The position numbers were made by a program, and so were the translations under genes. DNA of 64,000 nt from Deinococcus sedimenti (GTDB lineage: Bacteria; Deinococcota; Deinococci; Deinococcales; Deinococcaceae). The stretch lies in NCBI RefSeq assembly GCF_014648135.1, contig NZ_BMQN01000005.1, positions 1-64,000 on the forward strand, read 5' to 3'. The notes under the pieces were generated by a model that worked only from the letters and a program-made list of their open reading frames with translations, made no database searches and was not told the DNA's origin. Below, in pieces: positions 23,114 through 35,670 of this stretch. Every line of letters starts with the position of its first letter. Positions within the stretch are counted from its first letter, which is position 1.

Positions 23114-24345
23114 AGAAAATTCTATTTTTATCTTGTACCGACTATATTACTGAAAAACATGGTAAATCAATGGTTATTAATGGCATAGTGAACATACTAG
23201 ATTCTCTTGAAGGTGTTGATCTCAGGGTAATTGGATTAGGAACTAATCTTCCTGAAATAGAAAACCATCCACTGCCACAAATGGGCAGCATAATGAGAAG
23301 TTTTCTAAGAAATATATTCAGTCTTAAGACTATACAGAGTATAATATACTATTCTGGTGAATTTCATAGAGATTTCTATAAAATTATTGAAGAAGTGCAG
23401 CCTGATATCATAATATATGATACAATGAGAACAGCGCAGTTTGCGAATGGATTGAAAACGTCGGCTAGGCAAATTGTTTATATGGATGATCTTTATTCAA
23501 AGAGATACCAAAGAATCATTTCATTTATGAAAGAAAATAATTCAAATATTAATCTTATGGGTAATTTTTCTAAAAAGCTTCCGTCTATCCTTGAAAAAAT
23601 AAGTCAGAGCTATCTGATTCAGAGGTTATTGGTAAATTACGAAATTTCCGCACTGCGTAAAGAAGAGCGAGAATCGGTGGATTTATATGATAAGGTGGTT
23701 CTTATCAGTTCAGTTGAGGTCGCAGAGCTGGCTGAACTGACAGGTAAAAAAAATATTGAATCCATCAGGCCTCTGATTAAAGACGGATCTATATGCCGAG
23801 TACCACGAGAGAATGGGCGGTTTATTTTCCTTGGTGATCTCAGCCTGCCTCATAATGAGGCGTCAATATATAATTTTTTGGAGGAAAATACCGCTAGTAT
23901 TCTTCAGGTTAATAAAGATATAGAAATAGTTATTATAGGTAAAGGAGCAAGCGAAAGGCTCTTGAAATATAGTCAGAAATACCCGAAGAATATTATAATT
24001 TTGGGATATGTAGAAGATATATCTCAAGAATTTGAACAAGCGAGTGCTATGATAGCTCCACTCATTTTCGGAAGTGGTGTAAAAATTAAAATAATTGAGG
24101 CAATGGCCAATTCACTGCCTATAATTGCCACTTCGGTTGCTTTAGAGGGTGTATATTTCGATAATAAATCATCTGGAGTATTTGAAGCCACTCCAAAGGA
24201 GTTCATATCGCATATGAGATACTTGGTGCATCCATCTAATTCAATTATGGAATCTGAAAGGATTGCTAATCAGTTCAGTAAGCATTATTCTTTAGATAAG
24301 GTCGAGGCAGAGTACAGATCGGTTTTCTTGGAGGAAATGAAATGA
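23110..24345 (+). CDS. Glycosyltransferase family 4-like (GT-B)
   Basis: A 411-residue protein of GT-B type. The C-terminal half shows the family's donor-site pattern: RFIFLGDLSLPHNEASI, IVIIGKGASERL, ILGYVEDISQEFEQASAMIAPL and GSGVKIKIIEAMANSLPIIAT, where the conserved Glu contacts the nucleotide-sugar. The N-terminal half is divergent. It overlaps its neighbours on both sides by four bases. It is the last AT-rich gene; G+C rises sharply at the rmlB start at 24342. Confidence 0.88.
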   Translation: MKKILFLSCTDYITEKHGKSMVINGIVNILDSLEGVDLRVIGLGTNLPEIENHPLPQMGSIMRSFLRNIFSLKTIQSIIYYSGEFHRDFYKIIEEVQPDIIIYDTMRTAQFANGLKTSARQIVYMDDLYSKRYQRIISFMKENNSNINLMGNFSKKLPSILEKISQSYLIQRLLVNYEISALRKEERESVDLYDKVVLISSVEVAELAELTGKKNIESIRPLIKDGSICRVPRENGRFIFLGDLSLPHNEASIYNFLEENTASILQVNKDIEIVIIGKGASERLLKYSQKYPKNIIILGYVEDISQEFEQASAMIAPLIFGSGVKIKIIEAMANSLPIIATSVALEGVYFDNKSSGVFEATPKEFISHMRYLVHPSNSIMESERIANQFSKHYSLDKVEAEYRSVFLEEMK

Positions 24346-25367
24346 ACATTTTGGTGACGGGTGGGTGTGGGTTCATCGGGAGTAATTTCGTGCGGTACTG
24401 GCTGGAGCAGCACCCAGAGAGCCGCGTGGTGGTGTACGACAAGTTAACGTACGCCGGCCGCAAGGAAAATCTTCATGACCTGTGGAGCAACTCAAATCTG
24501 TCATTGGTTGTGGGGGATATCGGGGATCAGGATCTGGTACGCCGGACCTGTCAGGACGAGGCCATTGATCTGATCGTGAACTTCGCTGCCGAGACGCACG
24601 TGGATCAGAGCATCCTGGGACCACTGGTGTTCACGGACACGAACGTGCGCGGCACGCACGTTCTGCTGGAAGTGGCGCGTGAACTGGGGATCCGTTTGCA
24701 TCACATCAGCACCGATGAGGTGTACGGGCACATCAAGGACAACCACCAGAGCGTGGAGACCGATGAACTCGCCCCTCGCAGCCCGTACGCGGCGAGCAAG
24801 GCGGCCGCCGATCAGCTGGTGCAGGCGTACGCGATCACGTACGGTATTCCCGTGACGATCACGCGCGGCGCGAACAACGTCGGGCCATACCAGTACCCGG
24901 AAAAGGCCGTACCGCTCTTCAGCACGAACGCCATTCTGGGTGAGCCCATCCCGGTCTATGGGGACGGCCTGCAGATGCGCGACTACGCACACGTGTATGA
25001 CCACTGCACCGGCATCGAGACCGTGCTCCTGAAAGGCGAGATCGGTGAGGTCTACAACGTCGGCACGGGCCGTGAGATGACCAACTTGGAGATGGTGGAC
25101 ATCGTGCTGGATACCCTCGGGAAGGATCATGGCCTCGTGAAGCACGTGACGGACCGCCCCGGCCATGACCGCCGGTACTCCATGAACGTGGACAAGCTGC
25201 GCATGCTGGGCTGGGAACCGAAGTACGACCCCCGGCAGGCGGTTGCTGAGGCTGCGCGCTGGTACGTGGACAACCGCTGGTGGTGGGAACCGATCCGCAG
25301 CGGGGAATTCCGTGAGTACTACGACCGTCAGTACGCCGAGCGTCTCGCGGGCCCCGAGGTCAAGTGA
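24342..25367 (+). CDS. rmlB: dTDP-glucose 4,6-dehydratase
   Basis: Second step of dTDP-L-rhamnose synthesis. The 341-residue short-chain dehydrogenase has the NAD-binding [22 protein letters not shown], the YxxxK motif in [13 protein letters not shown], and [15 protein letters not shown]. The usual active-site triad and length are intact. Codon use and G+C are again host-like, so the rml set is older in this genome than the glycosyltransferase core, or came from another high-GC source. It overlaps the preceding glycosyltransferase gene by ATGA. Confidence 0.96.
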   Translation: MNILVTGGCGFIGSNFVRYWLEQHPESRVVVYDKLTYAGRKENLHDLWSNSNLSLVVGDIGDQDLVRRTCQDEAIDLIVNFAAETHVDQSILGPLVFTDTNVRGTHVLLEVARELGIRLHHISTDEVYGHIKDNHQSVETDELAPRSPYAASKAAADQLVQAYAITYGIPVTITRGANNVGPYQYPEKAVPLFSTNAILGEPIPVYGDGLQMRDYAHVYDHCTGIETVLLKGEIGEVYNVGTGREMTNLEMVDIVLDTLGKDHGLVKHVTDRPGHDRRYSMNVDKLRMLGWEPKYDPRQAVAEAARWYVDNRWWWEPIRSGEFREYYDRQYAERLAGPEVK

Positions 25368-26263
25368 CCGCCTTCACCACCTCCCGCCGGGGCATCATCC
25401 TGGCGGGTGGGTCAGGCACCCGCCTGTACCCAGCGACCATCGCAGTCAGCAAGCAGCTGCTGCCTATCTACGACAAGCCGATGATCTATTACCCACTAAG
25501 CACCCTGATGCTGGGCGGCATGCAGGACATCCTGATCATCAGCACGCCGGAGGACACCCCCCGCTTCAAGCAGCTGCTGGGTGACGGATCGCAGTGGGGC
25601 ATCCGCTTGCAGTACGAGGTGCAGCCCAGGCCTGATGGCCTCGCTCAGGCCTTCCTGATCGGTGAGGAGTTCATTGCTGGCCACTCCAGCGCACTGGTGT
25701 TGGGTGACAACATCTTCTACGGCAATGACCTGTCGGACCTGATGCAGGCCGCGAACGGGCGCCCCGAGGGCGCCACCGTCTTCGCATACCAGGTAAGCGA
25801 CCCGGAACGCTATGGCGTGGTGGACTTTGATGACAATGGGAAAGCTCTGTCGATCGAGGAGAAGCCAGCCGAGCCCAAGTCGGATTATGCGGTCACGGGC
25901 CTGTACTTCTACGACGAGCGCGTGGTCGATATTGCCCGCAGTATCAAACCGTCGCCGCGCGGTGAGCTGGAAATTACAGACGTGAACAGCACCTACCTGC
26001 ACGACGGGTTGCTGGACGTGCAGCTCATGCGGCGGGGCTTTGCCTGGCTGGATACTGGCACCCACGAGAGCATGCTGGAGGCCAGTCTGTTCGTGCAGGC
26101 CATTGAGCACCGACAGGGACTGAAGATCGCCTCGCCCGAGGAGATCGCTTGGCGCAACGGCTGGATCAGCACCGAGATGCTGCTGGAGCAGGCGCAGAAA
26201 CTCGCCAAGAACGGGTACGGGAAGTACCTGCTGAAACTGAGCAAGGAGAAACGCCATGGCTGA
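25364..26263 (+). CDS. rmlA: Glucose-1-phosphate thymidylyltransferase, short type
   Basis: First committed step, dTTP plus glucose-1-phosphate to dTDP-glucose. The 299-residue protein has [61 protein letters not shown] [20 protein letters not shown] and [10 protein letters not shown], and the normal C-terminal end of short RmlA. It starts with GTG overlapping the rmlB stop. A second, long-type nucleotidyltransferase is encoded at 13217-14275. Confidence 0.96.
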   Translation: MTAFTTSRRGIILAGGSGTRLYPATIAVSKQLLPIYDKPMIYYPLSTLMLGGMQDILIISTPEDTPRFKQLLGDGSQWGIRLQYEVQPRPDGLAQAFLIGEEFIAGHSSALVLGDNIFYGNDLSDLMQAANGRPEGATVFAYQVSDPERYGVVDFDDNGKALSIEEKPAEPKSDYAVTGLYFYDERVVDIARSIKPSPRGELEITDVNSTYLHDGLLDVQLMRRGFAWLDTGTHESMLEASLFVQAIEHRQGLKIASPEEIAWRNGWISTEMLLEQAQKLAKNGYGKYLLKLSKEKRHG

Positions 26264-26804
26264 ACACACCGTCCGTCTTGCCCCTGAGTACGCGCAGGCC
26301 CTGAACTTCGAGACGTATCCGGCGGCCCCACAGATTGACGGGGTGTGGTTTCACGCCCTGAAGAAGAACCGCAGTGAGAACGGCGCGTTCATGGAGTACG
26401 TCCGCCTGGACGAACAGGGCGTGCAGGGCTTGCCCGGCCAGCTCACCCCCCGCCAGATCAGCGTATCGTGGGCAGCCCCGAAACGTATCAACGCCTTCCA
26501 CATCCACGTCAAGCAGGAGCAGAACGAAATCTGGTGCGTGCTACAGGGCCAGCTGACGATCTGGCTCGTCGACTGCCGCGAGGGCAGCCCCACCCTGGGC
26601 GTCAAACGCAAACTGGTCTTCAGCGGCGAGCAGCCCATGATGGTGCACATCCCCAGTGGTGTCGCCCACGGCTACCAGGCCGGTGAGCAGGGAGCAACGC
26701 TGCTGTACACCATGGACGCCCAGTTCGACATAACGGACCCGAACGAGGGTCGCCTGCCCTGGAATTTCTTCGGTGACGACCTGTGGGCCGAGGACATGGG
26801 ATGA
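26256..26804 (+). CDS. rmlC: dTDP-4-dehydrorhamnose 3,5-epimerase
   Basis: Third step of the rhamnose pathway. The 182-residue cupin has [20 protein letters not shown] with the catalytic His, [11 protein letters not shown], and YTMDAQFD in the positions expected of RmlC, although the N-terminal half is divergent from the classical form and the usual RGxHYQ motif is replaced by FHIHVKQEQ. The assignment is strengthened by its place between rmlA and rmlD. It overlaps rmlA by eight bases. Confidence 0.88.
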   Translation: MAEHTVRLAPEYAQALNFETYPAAPQIDGVWFHALKKNRSENGAFMEYVRLDEQGVQGLPGQLTPRQISVSWAAPKRINAFHIHVKQEQNEIWCVLQGQLTIWLVDCREGSPTLGVKRKLVFSGEQPMMVHIPSGVAHGYQAGEQGATLLYTMDAQFDITDPNEGRLPWNFFGDDLWAEDMG

Positions 26805-27517
26805 AGATCCTGCTAACTGGCGGCGGCGGACGCCTGGGCACCGAACTGCGCGCCCTACTGCCCGGTATCGTCGCCCCGAGTTCCGACGAGATGAACATCA
26901 CGGACGCCGCGCAGGTGATGGATGTGGCGCGGCGCGAGCAGCCCGAGCTGATCGTGCACGCAGCCGCGTACACCAATGTGGGTGGCGCCGAGAAGGACCG
27001 TGACACCTGCTGGAACGCCAACGTCATCGGCACCCGGAATATGGCTGCCGCTGCGAACGCCGTGGACGCCAAACTGATTCACATCAGCACCGACTACGTG
27101 TTCAGCGGCGACACCGGCGGCTACCGTGAGGACGACACACCCGGCCCAGTCGTCAACTACTACGCATTGACCAAACTGATCGCCGAGGAAGCGGCCCGAG
27201 CCGCGCATGATCACCTGATCATACGTACCAGTTTCCGCCCACGGGAGTTCGCGTACCGCGTTGCTTTCAGTGACGTCTTCACCGGCCAGGATTACGTGGA
27301 CGTGCTCGCTCCACAGATCGCGCAGGCCATCGTACATGCCCGCGAGATCCCGCACGATCTGCTCCATATCGTCACTGAACGCAAAAGTGTCTTCGAACTC
27401 GCCCGTCGTCGCAAGGCAGATGTGCAGGAAGGCACTCGCGCACAGGCCGGCGTGACCCTCCCTGGTGACGTTAGCTTGGATACTCGGCGCTGGCGGCAGT
27501 TGTCGAGTAAATTCTGA
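26801..27517 (+). CDS. rmlD: dTDP-4-dehydrorhamnose reductase
   Basis: Last step, NAD(P)H-dependent reduction to dTDP-L-rhamnose. The 238-residue protein has [40 protein letters not shown] and the catalytic YALTK. It is shorter than classical RmlD (about 280-300); the C-terminal substrate-binding part is reduced, as in some actinobacterial-like forms. The ATG at 26801 overlaps the rmlC stop and begins the Rossmann fold directly, so six upstream in-frame codons were left out. Confidence 0.88.
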   Translation: MKILLTGGGGRLGTELRALLPGIVAPSSDEMNITDAAQVMDVARREQPELIVHAAAYTNVGGAEKDRDTCWNANVIGTRNMAAAANAVDAKLIHISTDYVFSGDTGGYREDDTPGPVVNYYALTKLIAEEAARAAHDHLIIRTSFRPREFAYRVAFSDVFTGQDYVDVLAPQIAQAIVHAREIPHDLLHIVTERKSVFELARRRKADVQEGTRAQAGVTLPGDVSLDTRRWRQLSSKF

Positions 27518-28456
27518 ATGGATAATGTGGTCGGCTCTGTTGAAAAAATTGATGTGATCTCAGATGTTACGACAGCTGGTCAGCCTACGGGTCTGTCGGC
27601 AGAAATTTATACCGATCCGGCACCGTACCGAATACTGATTGACAGTAGAATATCATTTAGGATAAATGTCAAGCACAATGCTTTCGTGTATTTCGATGGT
27701 TCGGTATCAGTAGGCAATAATGATTTAACCTCTAATTTGTATATTGATGGCAAAAGAGAAGCAACTGTCTCCCTTAAAGGCCGAGGCGTCAAGGCGGCTG
27801 TAGCAGGAGGCGGTTTTGTTGAACCTGGAAATCATATTATAGATATAGTTTACAACTGTTCCATTGATCCATGTGTTGATGAAATCAGGCAGTATGGCGG
27901 AAGTCTGTCGGTAGTTAAGTTGAGTAATGATGCTCCTGATCGCCAGAGAGGACCGAGAACAAAGGAATTGTTCCTCGATGCTGTGGATTCAAAAATTAAA
28001 GTTTCTGGAATTGGCGAACCTCGGTTTGACGGCAATAATATATACTATCCGATGCCAAATGGAAAATTCAGAATGTCTTGGAGAGAAGGGAATATTATAG
28101 GTACGAAATTTTATATTTATCCAAAGGTGAGTTCTAAAATTGAAATAAAGGACAGCAATGACAAAACTTTATTTAATGATATCTTGAGCGATCAAGGTAA
28201 AACTATAGAAGCCTTTGTAGAACAGAAAGATGCGTCATATATAGATGTTAATATTATTTGCAAACTTAAAAATGAGATCTGCTCTCAAGTGTATTTTGTA
28301 AAAATGTATGTGGATACCACTCCAAGAGTCGAAATTTCTCAGTATGTTGGCGCATCTTTGTTGGTGATGTTGTCCTTAGCCGTTCTATATCGATTTGTCT
28401 TTGATTCTCCAATCGGTGGAATCCCCAATAGGCACCACCACAGTTCTGAAAAATGA
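27518..28456 (+). CDS. Protein of unknown function with C-terminal membrane anchor
   Basis: A 312-residue protein that I do not recognise. It is predominantly beta-strand in composition, contains two Cys in a CSIDPC motif near 115, and has one hydrophobic helix near the C-terminus ([19 protein letters not shown], about 280-298). No N-terminal signal peptide is seen. The start follows the rmlD stop without a gap. The gene is AT-rich compared with rmlD and the ligase, like the cluster core. Its last 118 bases overlap the end of the convergent ligase gene, so one of the two 3' ends is probably altered by a rearrangement. Confidence 0.6.
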   Translation: MDNVVGSVEKIDVISDVTTAGQPTGLSAEIYTDPAPYRILIDSRISFRINVKHNAFVYFDGSVSVGNNDLTSNLYIDGKREATVSLKGRGVKAAVAGGGFVEPGNHIIDIVYNCSIDPCVDEIRQYGGSLSVVKLSNDAPDRQRGPRTKELFLDAVDSKIKVSGIGEPRFDGNNIYYPMPNGKFRMSWREGNIIGTKFYIYPKVSSKIEIKDSNDKTLFNDILSDQGKTIEAFVEQKDASYIDVNIICKLKNEICSQVYFVKMYVDTTPRVEISQYVGASLLVMLSLAVLYRFVFDSPIGGIPNRHHHSSEK

Positions 28457-29541
28457 ACACTGGGTAATGTGAGTACAACATCAACCATGTTCATTGCTAA
28501 AAAGCCAAATGTAATTGCAAGTGTCATGGGATCGCCCTGACGTACAGATAGCCAGAGCCCGTATAGGGTCACAGCGAGTAGTCCCATCGTCCCGACTACT
28601 CCTGTTTCCAACAACCAGTGGAGCCACACGTTGTGGGCAATCAGTAAGACGCTGGCCCAGCGACTGAGGCTCTCGGGGCAGCGGATCTCATTACGTTCCA
28701 GTGTGGGGGTCAGTTGGCAGCCGTCCTTGAACAGGTAGGTCAGGTAAGGGCCACCCTGGTATGGGCCGACTCCGCCAATGGGTGACGTCTGCCAGCCCTG
28801 AATGGCGTCCTTCCAGACCAGTTCTCGCCCGCTGGTCTGGTCGTTCAGCAGTCGCTCGACAGGTTTGAATGGAATCTGGGCCTTGAAGCTCACCATGGCG
28901 AGGAGCACGAGGCCCACTGCTGGGAGCAGCAGCCATGGGTGGCGTTGCTTGCCTTTCTGGAAGGCCAGGGCGGCGACAGACCCTGTGAAGAGGGCCAGCA
29001 GTGGGCCGCGGCTGCCGGAGGCCAGCAGGGTCGCTAGCGCGAACAGCCCGGCAGGCCAGCGCCACCAGCCTCCGCCACGCCAGAAGACGATCAGCCACAG
29101 GGCGATCACCGCCACCAGGCCCAACGTGACCACGTAATAGTACGGGTGCCCCAGCCGCGCCTGCACGCCCTCCCAGCCCTGCGTGCCCAGCGTGTAGGCC
29201 CAGGCGCTGGCAAAGATGGCGAGCTGGCCCCACAGCAGCGGGCGCAGGAAGCGGCTGTCCTTGAGATAGGCCCCGGCCGCGACCATTGCCAGTGCCTCGG
29301 CCGTGCGTAGGGCTGCCAAGCCTACCGACGTCAGCGGGGCTGGCGTGAAGAGCGCTGCGATAAGCTGGGTGGCGGCAAAGAAGAACAGCACGCGCCGCGC
29401 GGTAATTGGCAGCTGGCGTAGGTGGCCCAGGGTGGCGAAGGCCGCCAAGTACAGTGGCGGGAAAATGGGGGTCAGGGCGATCAGCCAGCTCACCCAGCGG
29501 GGCGGGGGGCTGACCGGCGCCTCGGGCTGGTGAACCGTCAT
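28339..29541 (-). CDS. O-antigen ligase-like membrane protein (WaaL/Wzy family)
   Basis: A 400-residue protein with about ten membrane helices and the family's periplasmic loop, including [28 protein letters not shown] and [17 protein letters not shown], where the conserved His of the O-antigen ligase domain lies. It may transfer or polymerise polysaccharide. The ATG at 29539-29541 lies seven bases after TATACT on the minus strand; an ORF extension of 36 codons was rejected. The last ~25 residues (after CLLGIP) are read from DNA shared with the convergent unknown gene and look unlike the family. Confidence 0.85.
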   Translation of the reverse strand: MTVHQPEAPVSPPPRWVSWLIALTPIFPPLYLAAFATLGHLRQLPITARRVLFFFAATQLIAALFTPAPLTSVGLAALRTAEALAMVAAGAYLKDSRFLRPLLWGQLAIFASAWAYTLGTQGWEGVQARLGHPYYYVVTLGLVAVIALWLIVFWRGGGWWRWPAGLFALATLLASGSRGPLLALFTGSVAALAFQKGKQRHPWLLLPAVGLVLLAMVSFKAQIPFKPVERLLNDQTSGRELVWKDAIQGWQTSPIGGVGPYQGGPYLTYLFKDGCQLTPTLERNEIRCPESLSRWASVLLIAHNVWLHWLLETGVVGTMGLLAVTLYGLWLSVRQGDPMTLAITFGFLAMNMVDVVLTLPSVHFSELWWCLLGIPPIGESKTNRYRTAKDNITNKDAPTY

Positions 29542-29593
29542 TCTGCGCAGTATAAGTGCCGTGTGGACGGCGGCTCGGTACACTGTAGGCCAC

Positions 29594-29829
29594 ATGCCGA
29601 TCAAGTTCGGGACGGATGGCTGGCGGGACATCATCGCTGAGGATTTCACCTACGACAACGTGCGGATCGTGGCACGAGCCCACGCGCAGGTGCTGCGGGA
29701 GGGGGGGGCGTCGGCCATGTTCCGCGCGTCCGGGACGGAGCCGGTGGTGCGGGTGTGCGTGGAGGCCCAGAGCGAGGAGGCCGTCCAGACCATTCTGGCG
29801 GAGGCCCCCCGGCGCGTCCTGGCACTTGA
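29594..29829 (+). pseudogene. Phosphohexomutase (phosphoglucomutase/phosphomannomutase) with large internal deletion
   Basis: The first 35 codons ([18 protein letters not shown] and following) are the normal N-terminus of alpha-D-phosphohexomutases, and they run directly into the C-terminal phosphate-binding motif MFRASGTEPVVRVCVEAQ. The ~400 residues between, including the catalytic phosphoserine loop and metal site, are missing. The fusion is in frame and passes through a run of eight G at 29701-29708. A TGA one base out of frame at 29827-29829 suggests that the original stop was lost by a frameshift; the frame now runs on into the tRNA region. A promoter-like TACACT remains nine bases before the ATG. 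Confidence 0.88.
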
Positions 29830-29870
29830 CCCCAGCGCGCACTCATCCTGGCGGCCAGCACTGGGAGGGA

Positions 29871-29908
29871 TCAAAAAGCGCTCGCCTCTGCGCGTGCAGA
29901 GGCGAGCG
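29871..29908 (-). terminator. Terminator of tRNA-Glu
   Basis: On the minus strand CGCTCGCCTCTG with CAGAGGCGAGCG (29879-29890 and 29897-29908), a 12-bp stem, then CTTTTTGA. Confidence 0.9.
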
Positions 29909-29912
29909 TTCG

Positions 29913-29999
<87 letters not shown>

Positions 30000-30062
30000 T
30001 TGTCGTTGGCTTGCGCCTTCGCTTACTGCCTTTCAAGGGGCGCCGTTTCCGGCACGCACAGA

Positions 30063-30091
30063 AAGATACAGGGTTTCTGTGATTTCGTCAA
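30063..30091 (-). promoter_or_regulatory. Promoter of tRNA-Glu
   Basis: Minus strand TTGACG (30086-30091), 17-base spacer, TATCTT (30063-30068). Start predicted near 30056, about 70 bases before the mature tRNA. Confidence 0.8.
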
Positions 30092-30124
30092 GCGGTGTGT
30101 GCGGGTGTCGTGCGTGGCATGGCA

Positions 30125-30159
30125 GGGGCGGGGCGGACCGCTGTGGTCACGCCCCGCCC
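30125..30159 (-). terminator. GC-rich hairpin after lpd
   Basis: GGGCGGGGCG and CGCCCCGCCC form a 10-bp stem just past the lpd stop. There is no clear T-run, so termination efficiency is uncertain. Confidence 0.5.
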
Positions 30160-30171
30160 GGAGTGTGGAAA

Positions 30172-31578
<1,407 letters not shown>

Positions 31579-31646
31579 AGCGTCTCGCAGCGTACCACCG
31601 CCCCGAAAAGCCCAGCGTGACGCGTTCCCCGCTCAGGGACAGGGGA

Positions 31647-31734
31647 GGTTGATAGGTGATGGAGGATGGTTGATGGAAGCTCTGGCATGAGCCTGAGCGA
31701 AAGCTGGTCTATCAACGATCGACCATCACCCTGC
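31647..31734. repeat. Heptamer-repeat inverted array A
   Basis: Left arm GGTTGAT-AGGTGAT-GGAGGAT-GGTTGAT; the right arm (31704-31734), read on the opposite strand, again shows GGTGATGGTCGATCGTTGAT-like heptamers. The array fills the lpd/response-regulator spacer and ends two bases from the regulator's stop codon. Confidence 0.7.
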
Positions 31735-31735
31735 C

Positions 31736-32406
<671 letters not shown>

Positions 32407-32410
<4 letters not shown>

Positions 32411-34026
32411 TCTTCGGCCTCGGGGAGGGGCACGTCCAGCGTGAAGCGCGTCCAGTCCCGCCCGTCCGCCCTCACGCGGTCGTGGGAGAGGGCCGCGCCG
32501 AGCGCCTGCGCCCGGTCCGCCACGAGGGCCAGCCCCACGCCGCGCCCCGCACCCTTGCTGCTCACGCCGCGCACGGTCAGGGTGTCCGCGAGGGCCGGGG
32601 GCACGCCGGGACCCGTATCGCGCACCTCCAGCACCAGACCTTCCGGGTCGGTGGCGATCAGCACCCGCACCTCGGCGTCCGGTGTGCCGCTCGCAGCTTC
32701 CAGCGCGTTCTCGATCAGGTTGCCCGCCGCGAGTTCCAGAAGGTCCAGCACCCCCGGTGGCAGCGTCCCCGGCAGGGCCGACAGCGGATCGAGGGTGAGG
32801 GTCACGCCCCGTTCCGCCGCGCGGTCGAACTTGCCCAGCAGCAGCGCCGAGAGCCGCACGTGCCGCAGCGCCCCCACCGCCTGCAGGTGCGCCTCGTGCC
32901 GTGCCGACTGCGCATGGATGAGCGCCAGGGCCTCGCGCGTCTCGCCCAGGTGCAGCAGGCCCGCCAGGGTGTGCAGGCGGTTCGTGAACTCGTGCGTCTG
33001 CGCCCGCAGCAGCTCCGCGTAACGCTGCGACTGCGTCAGCTCGTCCGCCAGGGCCCGCACCCGCGCCAGATCCCGCAGCGTGACCACCACCGCGCCCTCC
33101 CCGGCCTCCTGCGCGGCCAGCAGCACCGGGCGACCCGCCACCTCCGCCGTGACCGGCCCCGCCCCCGGCACCGGCAGCGGGAGGCCCGGCGGCCACGGCA
33201 GCGGCAGCGCGGCGTCCGGAGTGCCCAGCAGCGCGCGTGCCTGCGGGTTCATCACGAACACCTGCCCCGCGCGGGCCACCAGCACCCCCTCCTCCAGTGT
33301 GTTCAGCACCGCCCGGTACTGCCGCAGGCCCCCGGCGATCTGCTCGGGTTCCAGGCCCAGCATCTCGGCCTTCACGCGCCGCGCCACACCCAGCGCCAAG
33401 GCCAGGGCCAGCCCCAGCGCCAGCAGGTACCACGGGAGGCCCGCGCGCAGCACCTCCAGGAACACGTCCCGCAACCGGGGCAGCAGGAAGCCCACGCTCG
33501 CCAGGCCCAGCACCCGCCCCGCGCCGTCCACGACCGGCACCTTCGACCGCACCGAGCGGCCCAGCGTGCCCTGCACCGTCTCCGTGACGCTCCGGCCCCG
33601 CAGGAACGCCGTGAAGTCCCCGCCCTGCATGCGCTGCCCCACCTGCGCCGCGTTCGGGTGCGTCAGCCGCCGCGCGTCCCGGTCGGTGACCACCACGTAA
33701 TCCGCGCCCAATTGATCGCGGTAGCGGTTCATCAGGGCGTTCAGGTTCGCCCGCTCGGCCGCGTTCCCCGACAGGGCCGCCACGACCGGCGGGAGGGTCG
33801 CCACCAGCCGCGACTCCCGCAGGGACCGCTCCGCGAACGAGCGGTGAATGCCGCCCGACACGCCCTGACTGACCAGCCCCGCCACCGGCAGGCCCAGCAG
33901 CAGGAACGCGCCCAGCGTCGTCAGGAACAGCCTCGGCCCCACCCGCAGCAGGCGCGGCGTGTGCGGCAGCGCCACCTCACGCGCCAGCGGCGGCACGCGG
34001 GACGGGACAGGCAGGCGGGAGGGCAC
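32407..34026 (-). CDS. Sensor histidine kinase of the DcuS/CitA family
   Basis: Senses an external carboxylate and phosphorylates the adjacent regulator. The 539-residue protein has a first membrane helix at about 32-52, an extracytoplasmic PAS/Cache-like sensor of ~140 residues ending [20 protein letters not shown], a second helix at about 195-215 and a cytoplasmic PAS domain. The H-box [20 protein letters not shown] carries the phospho-His, and the ATPase domain has [19 protein letters not shown] and GRGVGLALV. It starts with GTG nine bases after TACACT on the minus strand. It is divergent from dctA. Confidence 0.93.
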
Positions 34027-34341
34027 GGTGACCGCAGTGTAGGCCCGCCCCGACCCTGGGCGGCCACCATGCGGCCCTTGTGTTCACCGCGTGTACGAAT
34101 CCCCACCCCGCCCAGGCAGGCCCTGCGCGCCCGGCAGGACGGCCTCCAGCCCCATCCCGCCCGGTCGCCGCCGCGCCCCGCCGGGGACAGGCGTCCCGCG
34201 CCGCGCGCATGCTGAGCGGCACCACAACCCCCACCCGGCCCTGCACCCGCGCAGGCTCACCCCCCACGGCGCACGCCCAGCGCGCCCCCACCCGCGCCCA
34301 CCCCTATTCGCGCCCACCGTCGGCGCACCGGAGGACACCCC
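34027..34341. other. Divergent regulatory region between the sensor kinase and dctA
   Basis: About 315 bases without a supported gene. It is very C-rich on the plus strand and should hold both promoters and the regulator's sites, but apart from TACACT for the kinase (minus strand, ending about 34036) I find no clear second promoter or repeat. The GGAGG ribosome binding site of dctA is at 34330-34334. Confidence 0.5.
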
Positions 34342-35670
34342 ATGCCCAAACTGTTCCGCAGTCTCTACGCGCAGGTGCTGATCGCCATCGTGATCGGCGT
34401 GCTCGTCGGCCACTTCTTCCCCACCGTCGGGGAAGGGCTCAAACCCCTCGGGGACGGGTTCATCAAACTGATCAAGGTCGTCATCGGCCCGATCATCTTC
34501 TGCACGGTCGTCAGCGGCGTCGCCAGCATGCGCGATACGAAGAAGATCGGCCGGGTGGGCGGCAAGGCCCTGCTGTACTTCGAGGTCGTCACCACCGCCG
34601 CCCTCCTGATCGGACTGGTCGTCGTGAACCTCGTCGGCCCCGGACGCGGCATGAACATCAACCCCGCCACCCTCGACACCAGCGCCATCACCAAGTACAC
34701 CGACGCCGCCGGCGAGCAGACCGTCGCGGACTTCATCCTGCACGTCATCCCCACCACCTTCGTCAGCGCGTTCACCGAGGGTGACCTGCTGCAGGTGCTG
34801 CTCATCGCACTCCTCAGCGGCTTCGCCCTGATCCGCATGGGCGACCTCGGCCAGCGCATCCTGAAAGGCATCGACGCCGTCAGCGTCATGGTGTTCAACA
34901 TCCTGGGCTTCATCATGAAACTCGCCCCGATCGGCGCGTTCGGCGCGATGGCCTTCACCATCGGCAAGTACGGCGTCGGCAGCCTCCAGCAACTCGCGTA
35001 CCTGATGGGCACCTTCTACGCCACCTGCGCCCTGTTCGTCTTCGTCCTCCTGAACGTCATCGCCAAACTCGCCGGATTCAGCCTCCTGAAATTCCTGCGC
35101 TACATCAAGGAAGAACTGCTGCTCGTACTCGGCACCAGCTCCAGCGAGAGCGCCCTGCCGCGCCTCATGGCCAAACTCGAACACGCCGGAGCGAACAAGA
35201 GCGTCGTCGGCCTCGTCGTCCCCACCGGGTACTCCTTCAACCTCGACGGCACCAGCATCTACCTGACCATGGCCGCCGTGTTCATCGCCCAGGCCACCAA
35301 CACCAACCTCAGCTTCGCGCAGGAAGTCGCGCTGCTCGGCATCCTCCTGCTCACCAGCAAGGGTGCGGCGGGCGTCACCGGCAGCGGCTTCGTCGTCCTC
35401 GCGGGCACCCTTGCCGCCCTGGGCACCGTCCCCGTCGCGGGCCTCGCCCTGATCCTCGGTATCGACCGCTTCATGAGCGAAGGACGCGCCATCACCAACA
35501 TCATCGGCAACGGCGTCGCCACCCTCGTCGTCGCCCGCAGCGAGAAAGCACTCGACATGAACCGCCTCACCCGCGTCCTCAACGGCGAACAACTCCCCCC
35601 CGCCACCGCCGACGTGCAGGCCGAAGAACACGGCGAAGGCCGCAAACTGAGCAGCGCACAACCCGCGTAG
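34342..35670 (+). CDS. dctA: C4-dicarboxylate:cation symporter
   Basis: Takes up succinate, fumarate or malate with protons or sodium. The 442-residue protein of the glutamate-symporter family starts [20 protein letters not shown] and contains the serine-rich re-entrant loop [16 protein letters not shown], the [27 protein letters not shown] block with the NMDGT-like cation site, and [17 protein letters not shown]. Eight membrane helices and two re-entrant loops are expected. Divergence from a DcuS-like kinase and CitB-like regulator points to dicarboxylate-induced expression. The start has a good GGAGG. Confidence 0.96.
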   Translation: MPKLFRSLYAQVLIAIVIGVLVGHFFPTVGEGLKPLGDGFIKLIKVVIGPIIFCTVVSGVASMRDTKKIGRVGGKALLYFEVVTTAALLIGLVVVNLVGPGRGMNINPATLDTSAITKYTDAAGEQTVADFILHVIPTTFVSAFTEGDLLQVLLIALLSGFALIRMGDLGQRILKGIDAVSVMVFNILGFIMKLAPIGAFGAMAFTIGKYGVGSLQQLAYLMGTFYATCALFVFVLLNVIAKLAGFSLLKFLRYIKEELLLVLGTSSSESALPRLMAKLEHAGANKSVVGLVVPTGYSFNLDGTSIYLTMAAVFIAQATNTNLSFAQEVALLGILLLTSKGAAGVTGSGFVVLAGTLAALGTVPVAGLALILGIDRFMSEGRAITNIIGNGVATLVVARSEKALDMNRLTRVLNGEQLPPATADVQAEEHGEGRKLSSAQPA

